NCBI GenBank assembly: GCA_949130495.1
Contig: OX422209.1
Span: forward strand, 697,669,757 to 697,733,756
Direction: 5' to 3'
Length of the DNA: 64,000 bases
Source of the DNA: Sambucus nigra
Lineage: Eukaryota > Streptophyta > Magnoliopsida > Dipsacales > Adoxaceae
Every line of letters begins with the position of its first letter. Positions within the stretch are counted from its first letter, which is position 1. Position numbers and translations under genes: made by a program. Below the pieces are notes generated by a model. That model was not told where the DNA came from. It searched no databases and saw nothing but the letters and a program-made list of their open reading frames with translations. Shown in pieces: positions 23,517 through 34,111 of the stretch.

Positions 23517-24149
23517 CTTAGCCATCGATGTTGTTAAGATGGCTGAGGGATAGTGTTTCCATTGAGACGAGTGTATGGTCAGTTAGATGAATGACACCTG
23601 TCAAGCTGATGTGAGACCTAGGCAGATACCCACTGTCGTTCCATTTTCCCAGGCATGACGGCTGCACACTTTGCTTGGGACTTTGTGCCCTAATAACGCC
23701 CTCCTCATGGGCTATGCTCTGCCTTGGTTAATGGGCCCACTCATTAGCAAGATATTTAAACAATTTTTGAAGTTATTTCTCCTTCTTCTTCTTCACGCCT
23801 GAACTCTCTCTCTCTAGCTTCTCAACAGCTTCCATAGCCATTTCTGCAACCTCTCTGTACCAGGCTTCATTCAACCTCTGCTTTCGTCTACAGGTACTTT
23901 TCTTTGTCATAAATCCCATTTTTAATCTCCGCTTTCATTTCATGCATTGGGGTTGACGCCCATTGTAGTGTTTCTAGGGTTTTCTTCTTTTTTCTGGTGC
24001 CTTCTCCGGTAAGTCGATTTCTTCCCTTTCTTGAATGTTCTTGATCAAAACCTTTTACTTACCTTGGTTTTGATCCAAAAGTCTAACTTAGTCAACTGTG
24101 AGATTGTTTGTAGTTAGATTATTCTTCTAAGTATAGGGTCTTCCCTTTA
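23517..24149 (+). promoter_or_regulatory. Likely promoter and leader of antisense ORF, element A
   Basis: TATTTAAA at 23753-23760 is followed by a CT-rich stretch (23780-23835). The same arrangement is in B (36875-36882, - strand) and, as TTTAAA, in E (44924). A possible leader intron runs from GT at 23894 to AG at 24136. The acceptor word (GTATAGGGTC) is matched by GTGTAGGGTC in E, 8 to 14 bases before the start codon. This is inferred from conservation only. Confidence 0.45.
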
Positions 24150-26508
24150 ATGCTTAGGAGGCTTTACAATTTAGCCGAGGAATTCCCATCCCTGAGAGAG
24201 AAGTTCTTTGTAAAGATCAGACGAGTAGAGGAAAAGGAGGAGAGAAGATGAGGGGCCTACCCTAATTGGGTACGACCCATTTTTCTCATTCCATTAGCCA
24301 CTATCGTACCCCCTAAGTCCTGTGGGTCATCCACTCATCCAGCCGAGAGTCAATCGTGCGAGGGAGAAATGGATCAGAGAGCATCGTCACCGTCAGGTGC
24401 TGGCCTTTCTGGGAGGAGAGAAACGTCTGATCTTAGCCCAGGCTAACAGGCTGAGGGAGTGGTCCCTTCCGAGGCTATTCCTATGATAACTTTATCGCCT
24501 CATGACTTCCAGATGGCCTTTCCTCATGGACCCCTGACAGGTGATGAGGCCTAGGGAGAGGGGACTGAGGATGATGGCGAGGACTCTGATGCTGACCAAG
24601 TTAACACCTACCATGCCCCGGCTTATATTTCCTCCATCAGGGATCGTGACCTCCTACTATGGAGGCATACATTTGGTGTGCCCCCAACATAAGTATGAGG
24701 GTCCCCTCTGAGTCTGAGAAAGTCTTTGAGGGTGACGAGGGAGAGATCGCAGTATATGAACAGATGTTTAAGGTCGGTGCTAGGTTCCCTCTGCACCCTT
24801 CCATAGTCAATATATTGTCAGCCCTTGGCATTACCCCCTCTCAGATTCCTCCCAACTCCTGGAGGCCGATCCTCGGCTATGTCTCTTTGTGGAAGAATAC
24901 CTTCACTGACGAGCCTTCAGTCGATGTGTTTTTGGCTTGTTATAATATCACTTCCTCGTCCAAACAGCTTGGGTACTATCATTTGGGGGCGAGGAGGTCT
25001 GATAAAAAACTTCTCCACGTGGTACAAACCTCTAACCATGACTGAAAGAAGAGATTTTTCTTCATATCCGGGGAATGGGAATTTGCTGCTGAGGCTCAGC
25101 CTTTGGACGATGGTCCGAGAGTTCCAAGGAGATGGTCTAACCCCTCTATGAAGGCTAGGTCAGACCCTAGACTTAGTCTGGATGAAAAGGACATAGTCGA
25201 GTATCTGAGAGAACGAGGGAAAGAGGGTGGACTTGCAAAGTTTGAAGATCTTATGACCCCTCGGTTCTTCAAAGAAGCTAGTTTGAGGGTCGGCCCCTTG
25301 ACAGAGCTATGTGAGTTATTATTATTTTTTGCTCAATCTTTGCTTTTTTCCAAGTGTTTCATCTTTGCCTCTGTATTTTTCTGATGTGTCGTCTCCTTTT
25401 CAGGTCGTCCTGCAGGTATCTCTGATTATCTTTGGGAAATGACTTCCCCAAGCTTATTATTTGGTTTAGGCAAGAAGAAAGTAAAAGAGCCTCAGCAGGC
25501 TCCGAGGAAGTCAAAGGCTATGGGGCCGACGCATGATGAGTCGACTGCCGATAGTCATAAAAGGAAAGAGCCTGAAGTCCCTGCTGACCCTCGACCGGAT
25601 TCTAGGAAGAGGGCAAGGGTGGAGGCATCTGAGGGGACTGGTTCCTCTTCCAGCATGGGGGACTTATGGTCCCAAAACTTAGCATTTTTAAAGGCTGAGC
25701 CGTCTTCCCTGATAGCCAATCTGAGGGCGGCCAAAGACTCTATGTTCTCTGCCCCCTTGACTGCCGACTATGATTTCTTGTCGAAGATGCCCTCGACCAA
25801 GGTGTATGACTATGGTCTGCACACTCCAACTCGGGTATTTATTTTCATTTCACTTAGTTTGAATTTTTCACCAACTATTTACTCGGCCTCTTAACAAGTG
25901 TCTTTTCTGTGCAGTCTGTCTGTGCTTTTACCTCGGCCAGTAAGTGGATGGCTGAAAACCAACAAAAATTTCATGAAGTCAATAGGGCCATTCAGCACGA
26001 GGCTGACCTGCAGATAGAGCTTGAGACTGCAAGGGCTGAATTGGAGAGTGCGAGGACTGAACATGCAAGGGTCCTGGACGAGCTGACGAAGCAGCATGAT
26101 GCAGACCTGAAGGCCAAGGACTTGCTTATAAAATAGAAAGATGAGGCCTTGATCAACTTGGGGGTTCAATTCAAGACTGATCTTGAGGGGGCTGTAAAGA
26201 AAGCCAAGGTCGATGTTGTGGAGGCCTATAAACTCTCAGATGAGTTTCAAGGCTTCGGTCTTGAATACTTAGAGAGGGGGATTAGGACGGCCTGTCGGTG
26301 GGTCGTCCTTAAGTTTGGTGATGCAGTATCATCTGTCCACCCCTCTTTTGAGGCAGTTCAACTGGATGATCCACTTATTGATGAAGCCCTAGCTCAAGTG
26401 CAATCTCAGCATGTAGAAGGCACAGGCACGTCTGAGGCTCGGCCTGTCTTGGTCATAGAAGAATCTCCCATAGATGTTGAGGCCTTGCCCTCTGACGTTG
26501 CTCCATAG
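24150..26508 (+). pseudogene. Antisense extra ORF of element A (gypsy-type transposon/Transposase_28-like)
   Basis: This ORF runs opposite to pol. The start MLRRLYNLAEEFPSLREK matches the starts in E (45312) and B. The centre reads YEQMFKVGARFPLHPSI, then FLACYNITSSSKQLGYYHL and KKLLHVVQTSNHD, resembling the Pfam family called putative gypsy type transposon. Its role is unknown. Two introns are predicted with GT-AG ends, 25311-25403 and 25835-25914. Exon 2 is Lys/Arg/Glu-rich; exon 3 has a coiled-coil-like stretch (AELESARTEHARVLDEL), then GFGLEYLERGI. Stops near 24250, 24443, 24553 and 26134 and a frameshift near 24690 show it is dead. It ends 166 bases before the tandem array. Confidence 0.65.
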
Positions 26509-26673
26509 GGTGGCTGTCTGTAGCCCATACCCTCTTCATATAACCAATATTTTTATACCTTACTTTTGTTGAACAAATATTAACATTCTGTCATATAATG
26601 CCTCTTGTTGTCTTCTATACTTGTCTCTTGTATGACTTGCATTGTGATGTTTTTAAATTAATAATATCACTAA

Positions 26674-28108
26674 CCCCTCCCTCGTCTTTCTTGAGGGTAA
26701 AGGAGGGGTCGTCCCCACCATTTTCCCTCATCATAGCCGAGGGTGGCTTCCACCAACTTAATGATGTTTTCAATTAAGTCCCCCCTCGTCTTTCTTGAGG
26801 GTAAAGGAGGGATCGCCCCCCCCCCCATTGACCCTCATTATAGCCGAGGGTGGTTTTTACCAACTTAATGGTTTTTTCAATTAAGTCCCCCCTCCATTTT
26901 CTTGAGGGCAAAGGAGAGGTCATCCCCGCCATTGACCCTCATTATAGCCGATGGTGGTTTTTACCAACTTAATGGTTTTTCAATGAAGTCCACCCCTCGT
27001 CTTTCTTGAGGGAAAATGAGGGGTCGTCCGCACCATTGACCCTCATTATAGCCGAGTGTGGATTTCCATCAATTTAATGATGTTTTAAATCAAGTCCCCC
27101 CTCGTCTTTCTTGAGGGTAAAGGAGGGGTCTTCCCCCCCCCCCCCCCCCCCCCCATTGACCCTCATTATAGCCGAGGGTGGGTTTTACAAACTTAATAGT
27201 TTTTTCAATAGATCCCCCCTCGTCTTTCTTGAGGGCAAAGGAGGGGTCGTCCCCTCCCCCCCTGACCCTCATTATAGCCGATGGTAGTTTTTACCAACTT
27301 AATGGTTTTTCAATTAAGTTCCCCTCGTCTTTCTTGAGGGCAAAGGAGGGGTCGTCCCCCCATTGACCCTCATTATAGCCGAGGGTGGTTTTTACCAACT
27401 TAATGGTTTTTCAATTAAGTCCCCCCTCGTCTTTCTTGAGGGCAAAGGAGGGGTCATCCCCACCATTGACCCTCATTATAGCCGAGGGTGGCTTTCCATC
27501 AATTTAATGAAGTTTTCAATCAAGTCCCCCCTCGTCTTTCTTGAGGGTAAAGGAGGGGTCGTCCCCACCATTGACCCTCATTATAACGAGGGTGGCTTTC
27601 CATCAATTTAATGATGTTTTCAATCAAGTCCCCACTCGTCTTTCTTGAGGGTAAAGGAGGGGTCGTTCACCCCATTGACCCTCATTATAGCCGAGGGTGG
27701 TTTTTACCAACTTAATGGTTTTTTCAATTAAGTCCCCCCTCGTATTTCTTGAGGGCAAAGGAGGGGTTGTCCCTACCATTGACCCTCATTATAGCCGAGG
27801 TTGGTTCTTACCAACTTAATGGTTTTTCAATTAAGTTCCCCCTCGTCTTTCTTGAGGGAAAAGGAGGGGTCGTCCCCACCATTGACCCTCATTATAGACG
27901 AGGGTGGCCCATCAATTTAATGATATTTTCAATCAAGTCCCCCCTCGTCTTTATTGAGGGTAAAGGACGGGTCGTCCCCACCATTGACCCTCATCATAGC
28001 CAAGGGTGGTTTTTACCAACTTAATGGTTTTTCAAGTCCCCTCTCGTCTTTCTTGAGGGTAAATGAGGGGTCGTCCCCACCATTGACCCTCATCATAGCC
28101 GAGGGTGG
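26674..28108 (+). repeat. Tandem array, ~104-bp unit, 14 copies (element A)
   Basis: Each unit has CCTCGTCTTTCTTGAGGG, then GGAGGGGTCGTCCCC, then CCCTCATTATAGCCGAGGGT and an AT-rich segment with ACTTAATGG. CCCTC/GAGGG arms within a unit could form hairpins. Two further copies are in element B at 33761-33960. A run of 22 C lies at 27133-27154. The array separates the end of the antisense ORF from the end of integrase. Frames open across it are repeat artefacts. Confidence 0.9.
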
Positions 28109-28249
28109 ACTTAGCGAGCATCACCCCAATCACACTAGAATTAATCGAACACAAAATGAGGGATCAATGTGACATTCTCATTAACATTCCAAGTGTTCTG
28201 TTAGAGAAACACACTAATTACAACTGTGGTCCGATAGGCCTTTACAAAA

Positions 28250-29464
28250 TTATTGATAGTATTTCTTCAAATGATCTGCATTCCAGGGGTTGGAAAAGGG
28301 TTCACCTTCTAGGTTTTCTAGTCTATAGGTTCCAGGGACCACTTCTTCTATGACCCTATATAGGCTATGCCAATTTGGGTGGAGATTGTTGGGCTTATGC
28401 CAAGTCTTTTTGAGGACTAAGTCCCCCACTACAATTGGCCTATGCTTCACCCTCTGGTTGTAAACCCTTGCAGTCCTCTGCTGGTAGGCAGCTTGCCTTA
28501 TCTCGGCGTCTTCCGCCCTTTCCTCAATCAGGTCTAAGTCAAGTATCATCTCTTCCATATTTCTCTGGGGGTCATACATTTGGACCCTATGAGTAGGAAA
28601 CTCAATCTCGGTGGGGATTACGGCTTATGAGCCATAAACCAGCATGAATGGGGTTTCTCCGGTAGAGGTCATTGCCGTCGTCCTGTAGGCCCACAGTACA
28701 GCATATAACTCCTAAACCCATCTTTCTTTTGCCTCCTCAAGTCTCTTCTTGATCCCATCTAGGATTATCCTATTTGTAACTTCCCTTTTCCCATTGGCCT
28801 GAGGTCAACCTGTGGTAGAGAAGAATTATTTGATACTCACCCTTTCACAGTACTTCTCTAGAGATGCATTCTTGAATTGAGTCGCGTCTGAGATGAGGGT
28901 GTTGGGGAGGCCATATCTGCATATAATATTTTTCCAGATGAACTGGAAGGTCTTATGTTTGGTAATCGTGACCATTGCCTCTGCCTCCACCCATTTTAAA
29001 AAATAGTCAATTGCCACGATGAAGAACCGATAGTTATTGATGGCCCTAGGCAAGGGGCCTACTAGGTCGATCCCCCACACTGAAAATGGCCATGGGGATG
29101 TAATGGAGGTAAGAGGTTGATGGGGTTGGTGAGGGATGGTGGCAAATCTTTGACATTTGTCACACTTTTTTACATATGCCGTGGCATCTTTCCCCAAGGT
29201 CGACCACCAGTACCCTTGGGTTACTATCCTCTTCGCCAAAGACCTACCCCCAATGTGGCTTGAACACGACCCCTCATGCACGTCTTGGAAAATGTGTGGG
29301 ACTTCAGATGGGTGCACACACCTAAGTAAGGGGAGCAAAAACCCCTTTTTGTACAAGATGTCTCCGATGACAGTGAATTTCGTAGCTCTGTATCTCAGCT
29401 TCTTCCTTTCTTGCCTTGCTTCGGGCATCTCCCCCTCCTTGATGTATCTGATCAGAGGGTACAT
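28250..29464 (-). pseudogene. Integrase, element A
   Basis: The - strand reads a zinc-binding N-terminus (HEGSCSSHIGGRSLAKR, then CDKCQR). The core follows with GIDLVGPLPRA (first Asp), KWVEAEA, NTLISDATQF (second Asp, one residue shorter than in the relatives) and a PQANGKREVTNR block with the Glu. The tail reads YNQRVKHRPIVVGDLVL, GTYRLENLEGEPFSNPWNADHLKKYY and a stop. Stops interrupt at about 28826, 28810, 28714 and 28627. It is the last pol domain, and its stop lies 142 bases from the tandem array. Integrase inserts element DNA into chromosomes. Confidence 0.8.
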
Positions 29465-29519
29465 CCATTAAGCTTCCTTAGAAACATTTAAGCAAGTTCC
29501 AAGTGTTCCCTCAGCATCT

Positions 29520-30388
29520 TCAATAGTTGGTCGAAGCAAACACTAGGACTGTCCTCCTGATATCTGTCCTAGTTGCCGAGGACAACCTAGAAAGTGCATC
29601 AACTCGGCCATTATCGAGCCTAGGTATCCTCCTTAATTTCACTTCTCTGAAGATTTTCAGTATTGACCTCACCTTCTCAAGGTACTTGGCCATTCGCTCA
29701 TCCTTGGCCTCATAGGCTCCTAGTATCTGGTTCACTAGCCTTGAATCACTATGGACCAAAATTTGGCCGACACTGAGAGACTTGGCCAAGGAGAGGTTTG
29801 CTATCAAGTCCTCATATTTGAACTCGTTGTTAGAGGCTTTGAAGTTGAACCTTAGGGTGTACCCAATGTATGTGCCATCGGGTGCTAATACTATCAGTCC
29901 ATCCCCACTTTCGCTGTCGCAAGAGGACCCGTCAACGAAGAGGCTCTACACAGTCTGTTCTTCTGAGAAATTTCCTTCGGTGAGGGACCCCTATCTAAAG
30001 AGATATCTTCCCTCTTCGTTTTCGTCCACTTTCCCTCTAGTGGTGCTTGTCTCAGCCTTATCTGTAGGTGTGTCGGTGAACCTGTCTTGTTGGGTATCTA
30101 TCTTCTCGAGGCTCTCATCCTCGGCTTCATTATCTTCCTAAGTAAACTCGACCACAAAATCTACCAATTCTTGCCCCTTGATGGTCGTCCTAGGTTGATA
30201 CACAATGTCAAACTCCCCCAGCTATATAGCCCAGGCTATTAACCTACCTGATTCATCTGGCTTGTGTAGGACCTGCCTACGAGGAGAGTCAGTGAGGATG
30301 ACCATTGTATGGGACTGGAAGTATGGCTTCATCTTCCTTGAGGACAATCGTAGTAGACAGAGCATGGATCTCTTCTCGACGCTTCCTC
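29520..30388 (-). pseudogene. RNase H domains, element A (truncated)
   Basis: The first RNase H is represented only by its C-terminal part (30388-30130): MKPYFQSHTMVILTDSPRRQ, then LGEFDIVYQPRTTIKGQELV. The second covers about 29950-29650: LFVDGSSCDSESGDGLIVLAPDG, then ASNNEFKYEDLIANLSLAKSL, VGQILVHSDSRLVNQILGAYE and RIPRLDNGRVDALSRL. Stops occur at about 30139, 29988 and 29947. The domain is cut at 30389 by a CACTA end, so RT is absent. Confidence 0.7.
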
Positions 30389-30545
30389 CACTACACCAAA
30401 AATAGCATTTTGGCACACCATGATATTAAAAATCTGTCACAGTTTAAAACTGTGCCAGATTTTGGCACGGTTTAATAGAAATCTGGCACACTTTAAAACA
30501 GTGCCAAAATTTGGCAGTGCTTTAAAGTGTGCCAAAATTAAGTAC
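30389..30545 (+). mobile_element. CACTA (En/Spm-type) transposon terminus
   Basis: It begins CACTACACCAAAAATAGC, a typical CACTA end, and is followed by several short subterminal repeats built on TGGCACA-TTTAAA in both orientations (to about 30540). The base triplet before it, CTC, would be one copy of a 3-bp target duplication. The opposite terminus (GTAGTG) is not present before 33760, so the element is incomplete or rearranged. Confidence 0.7.
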
Positions 30546-31220
30546 ACTTGACTAAAATATATAATACCCTAAAAAATAATTACACTTAACTTTTATTCTA
30601 TGTTTAATTTTCCCTCTTCTTTGTCCTCTCTCATCTTCAATATCCCGCTCCCCCTCTATTACTCTCGACCAAAAGCTTATCAGATCTGACCCCTCACTGT
30701 GTCTGCACCGGCATCAACCCCCCTCTCTCTCCATCCTGCGATAACGAAGTGATTGGTATGCTTGGATACACTAAAGCGTGGATGGATATGGGTCAGGTAA
30801 GTGGGTCAGGTAAGCGTGGACAACCGGTTTGAGGTTGTTGTCCGGGTATTGGTTCTGGTTACATAGGTTGGTCAAGGGAGTTAGGGGGTAGGAAACGCCG
30901 ACAGTTATGGAGTCCAATTTCAGTCCCAATTTTTGTCGCTCACAATTTTTCGTTCTGGTTACAGGTATTGGTTCCCGCTCACAATTTTTGTCCCGAAACC
31001 CTCAAGGTAACACTTCATATTCTCTCTATACTAGATTTCATCCTTAATATTTTTTAATGGTTTTGATTAATATTTTTTGAGGGTTTTAATGGTGAGATTT
31101 TTTTTATGATTTTGATTAACATTTTGTTTGGGTTTCGTCATTAACGATTAACATCTTCCATGATATGTTTATACGTATGTATATATTTGTGATTTATAGG
31201 ATTTTGAAATTGAGTAGGTG
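30546..31220. other. Transposon interior, no gene seen
   Basis: I recognise no coding sequence. The stretch is pyrimidine-rich at 30600-30740 and AT-rich at 31020-31120. Confidence 0.4.
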
Positions 31221-31222
31221 AA

Positions 31223-31281
31223 ATGGCGAGCTCGATGGAAGATGTTGTCTCTTTGGAACTGGCGGTACCTGCTCGTTGGAA
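31223..31281 (+). pseudogene. Possible captured first exon of an MBD10/11-like gene
   Basis: ATG opens a frame reading MASSMEDVVSLELAVPARWK, followed by GTCTTATTTT, which could be a splice donor. Acidic residues, then SLELxxPxxWK, resemble the extreme N-terminus of plant methyl-CpG-binding-domain proteins of the MBD10/11 type. The downstream exons are not seen; the frame runs straight into microsatellites. Transposons often capture such fragments. The match is short and made from memory of the family, so it is only suggestive. Confidence 0.35.
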
Positions 31282-31288
31282 GGTCTTA

Positions 31289-31908
<620 letters not shown>

Positions 31909-31909
<1 letters not shown>

Positions 31910-32344
31910 CTTGAGGTTGTCTTTCTCTGCTCTATTTCTTATTATTTTATCATATCTATAAATTGAGTCTTATCATATCAAGAGGTTGTTCGGTATCCTA
32001 TTCTATAGATATTGATGTTACATGGCTAAGTATTTGTATGTTGCTGATTCTAAATGCTTTGATGTTGCATGGCTAAGTATTTGTATGTTGCTGATTCAAA
32101 ATGCTAAGTATTTGTTTGTAGTTTTTTTATACATGTGTTATACACCATTTATGTTTGCATAAATCTCTATACTCTATATAAATCACAGGCTGTGTTATTC
32201 ATAGTCTAGGTATCTACAGAACTAATGCCAATATTTTCTTGAATACAAAAGTAAGGAAATGAGAACTCATGTCACATTATTACATATTATCTAATGCTTT
32301 CCATCTTCATTTGAATTGATCATGTCACATGTAAAAGTAAAAGT
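31909..32344. other. AT-rich spacer, no gene seen
   Basis: A short imperfect duplication (GTTGCATGGCTAAGTATTTG words) is present at 32010-32110. No coding sequence is recognised. Confidence 0.4.
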
Positions 32345-33060
32345 GTGATGGAGGTGGATCCCCGAGTGGTGGAGATGCATGAGGAGGTTGTGGTTCATGA
32401 CGAGGAGGTTACGATTGAGGTTAAGGTTGAGGAGGAGACCGAGGTTGAGGAGGAGGCCGAGGAGGGTCATGAGGCGACGGAGGGGGGTCTCGAGCAGGAG
32501 AATGTTGCTCCCCAATGGCCTGAAAACCCGTTTATCATTTTACACAAGACCGCGATAGCATATAGTCAGAAGAAAAAGGTGGTTGAAGAAGGCATCTCTA
32601 TTGCGGCATACGGGAGACCCGCCGATCTTAGCCTATTAAAACATTTCAAGCATCATGTGGCCTACGGTATTTGGACTGGAGCAGTGGTAATTTCATTTCC
32701 TTTTAATGTTAAATCATTAATGTTTTAAATTTTCCATTGCTTTCATAAACCTTAATAAATATTTTGCTTATATTATAGGTGGACCAAGTGGCGTTATTGT
32801 GCATCAATCACTGGATGAAGATCAATGAGTGGCGATTCAGTGATCTTTTTGCAAGTGTACAAAAGAGGGTTCAAAGGGCTAAGCTGGGGGGGTCTTATCT
32901 CATCTGGAAAACGTTACTTAGATTACGCCCTTATATCTGCGTTTATCGAGAGGTGGCATCCGAAGACTAACACATTTCATATGTCATTTGAGGCATTTAG
33001 CAACGCATTTAAACCCACAATTTCGGTCAGCTTAAACCTCGATGATATCTTCTACGCAAT
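32345..33060 (+). pseudogene. Plant mobile domain (PMD) protein fragment
   Basis: Exon 1 (32345-32686) begins with an acidic Glu/Val-rich tail of about 50 residues and continues RPADLSLLKHFKHHVAYGIWTGAV. A GT-AG intron fits at 32687-32778. Exon 2 reads CINHWMKINEWRFSDLFASV. After a frameshift at the G run near 32886 it reads YLDYALISAFIERWHPKTNTFHMSFEAF and LNLDDI. The ISAFIERWxPxTxTFHM block is characteristic of the plant mobile domain found in MULE and Gypsy transposons and in MAIN/MAIL-type proteins. It is truncated after the first part of the domain and is therefore non-functional. Confidence 0.55.
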
Positions 33061-33133
33061 CTTTATAAAAGATCGGTATCTTATTTATATATTGATTATA
33101 TATCAATATTTAATCAATATATTGATATATTGA

Positions 33134-33765
33134 TTATATATTGAGCCTTTGGACCGTGGCATGTTCCTTTTCTATTGATTTCCAAGCAAGTTCGAAGTCC
33201 GAGGGATTCCTTTTAGTTGACTTCTCGTGCTTTTTATCTTTAGCGGTTGGTTCTCGACCTCTCGGGAGACTCTTGCATTGCTTTAGCATGGATGGCTCAA
33301 ATAACATAGCGATTGTGGGACACCCTATATCCTTGAGTTTTCGCAACATGGCCTTTTGCTCATCGATAGTTGACCGTTCCCATCTTTGTTTAAAAAATAT
33401 CATTTCTATCTCGTAGTCATACATATGGTACTTCGCTAATTCAGGCACCATTGTTAATTTGCACCAATGTGCATCAACATTCCCCCATAGTATTGCCCTA
33501 CCCTCCATCCGGTAGATGATCAATTCATGAGCGCACGGTATATCATATATGTTACGTGCCAAGTGTAGGCACGATTTAACATCCATGACAGTGGTATCAC
33601 AAGTTTTCATCTCCTCAAGATTTAGGTCAATGGCATAATGAGAAACCCGGACTATGAGCTCTCACAAACTTGAATATTGTGGGAGTGCTTTAATTTTTGC
33701 AAAGAATCCTCAAACTCCCTCATAATCTTCGTCGCTTGCAACTCAATGTAGTTGTGCATGCAGGA
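33134..33765 (-). pseudogene. MULE transposase C-terminal remnant
   Basis: On the - strand the 33610-33134 frame reads LHLARNIYDIPCAHELI, then WGNVDAHWCKLTM, LKDIGCPTIAMLFEP and KKHEKSTKRNPSDFELA. This is the pattern of the SWIM-type zinc-finger end of MULE/FAR1-like transposases. Upstream, 33765-33620 reads CMHNYIELQATKIMREFEDSL, the segment that normally precedes it, with stops. One of the SWIM Cys positions appears lost. The fragment ends at the junction with element B and converges with the PMD fragment on the other strand, across about 70 bases of AT-rich sequence. Confidence 0.6.
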
Positions 33766-33960
33766 ACTCTGCCCTCGGCTATGATGAGGGTAAATGGTGG
33801 GGACGACCCCTCATTCACCCTCAAGAAAGACGAGGGGGGACTTGAAATTTAAAACCATTAAGTTGGTGGGAAACCACCCTCGGCTATGATGAGGGTAAAT
33901 GGTGGGGACGACCCCTCATTCACCCTCAAGAAAGACGAGGGAGGAGTTAGTGAGATTGTT
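33761..33960 (-). repeat. Two copies of the ~104-bp A-family unit (element B)
   Basis: The units are inverted copies of those at 26674-28108, with GGGGACGACCCCTCATTCACC and CTCAAGAAAGACGAGGG words. Confidence 0.85.
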
Positions 33961-34111
33961 AACTTTAATCATCACAAGATAAATCGTACAAGAGACAATA
34001 ATAGAAGACAGAAAAAGACATTATATTATAAAATGTTATAGATGTTTGTCCAACAAAAGTAAAGTACAAAAGTGTGATACATGAAGAGGGTATTGGCTAC
34101 GAACAGCCACC

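Larger units (their letters stand above)
22456..30388 (-). mobile_element. Element A, Tat-clade Gypsy, 5' half missing
   Basis: Reading on - from the right, the parts are RNase H, second RNase H, integrase, a 104-bp array, an ORF on the opposite strand, a polypurine tract and the 3' LTR. RT, protease, gag and the 5' LTR are absent because the sequence changes at 30389 to a CACTA end inside RNase H. The same family, inverted, is element B, and element E is a relative. Confidence 0.75.

Noticed and set aside
26674..28108. CRISPR-like regularly spaced repeats (also 47870-49280 and 10870-11475)
   Set aside because: Units are contiguous and similar along their whole length with no unique spacers, and the context is a plant retrotransposon.
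27090..28172. Several overlapping 60-90 codon frames
   Set aside because: They are readings across the 104-bp array, so repeat periodicity explains them.
32291..32515. Leu/His-rich - strand frame opposite the PMD fragment
   Set aside because: It is the shadow of the acidic Glu-rich segment on the + strand.
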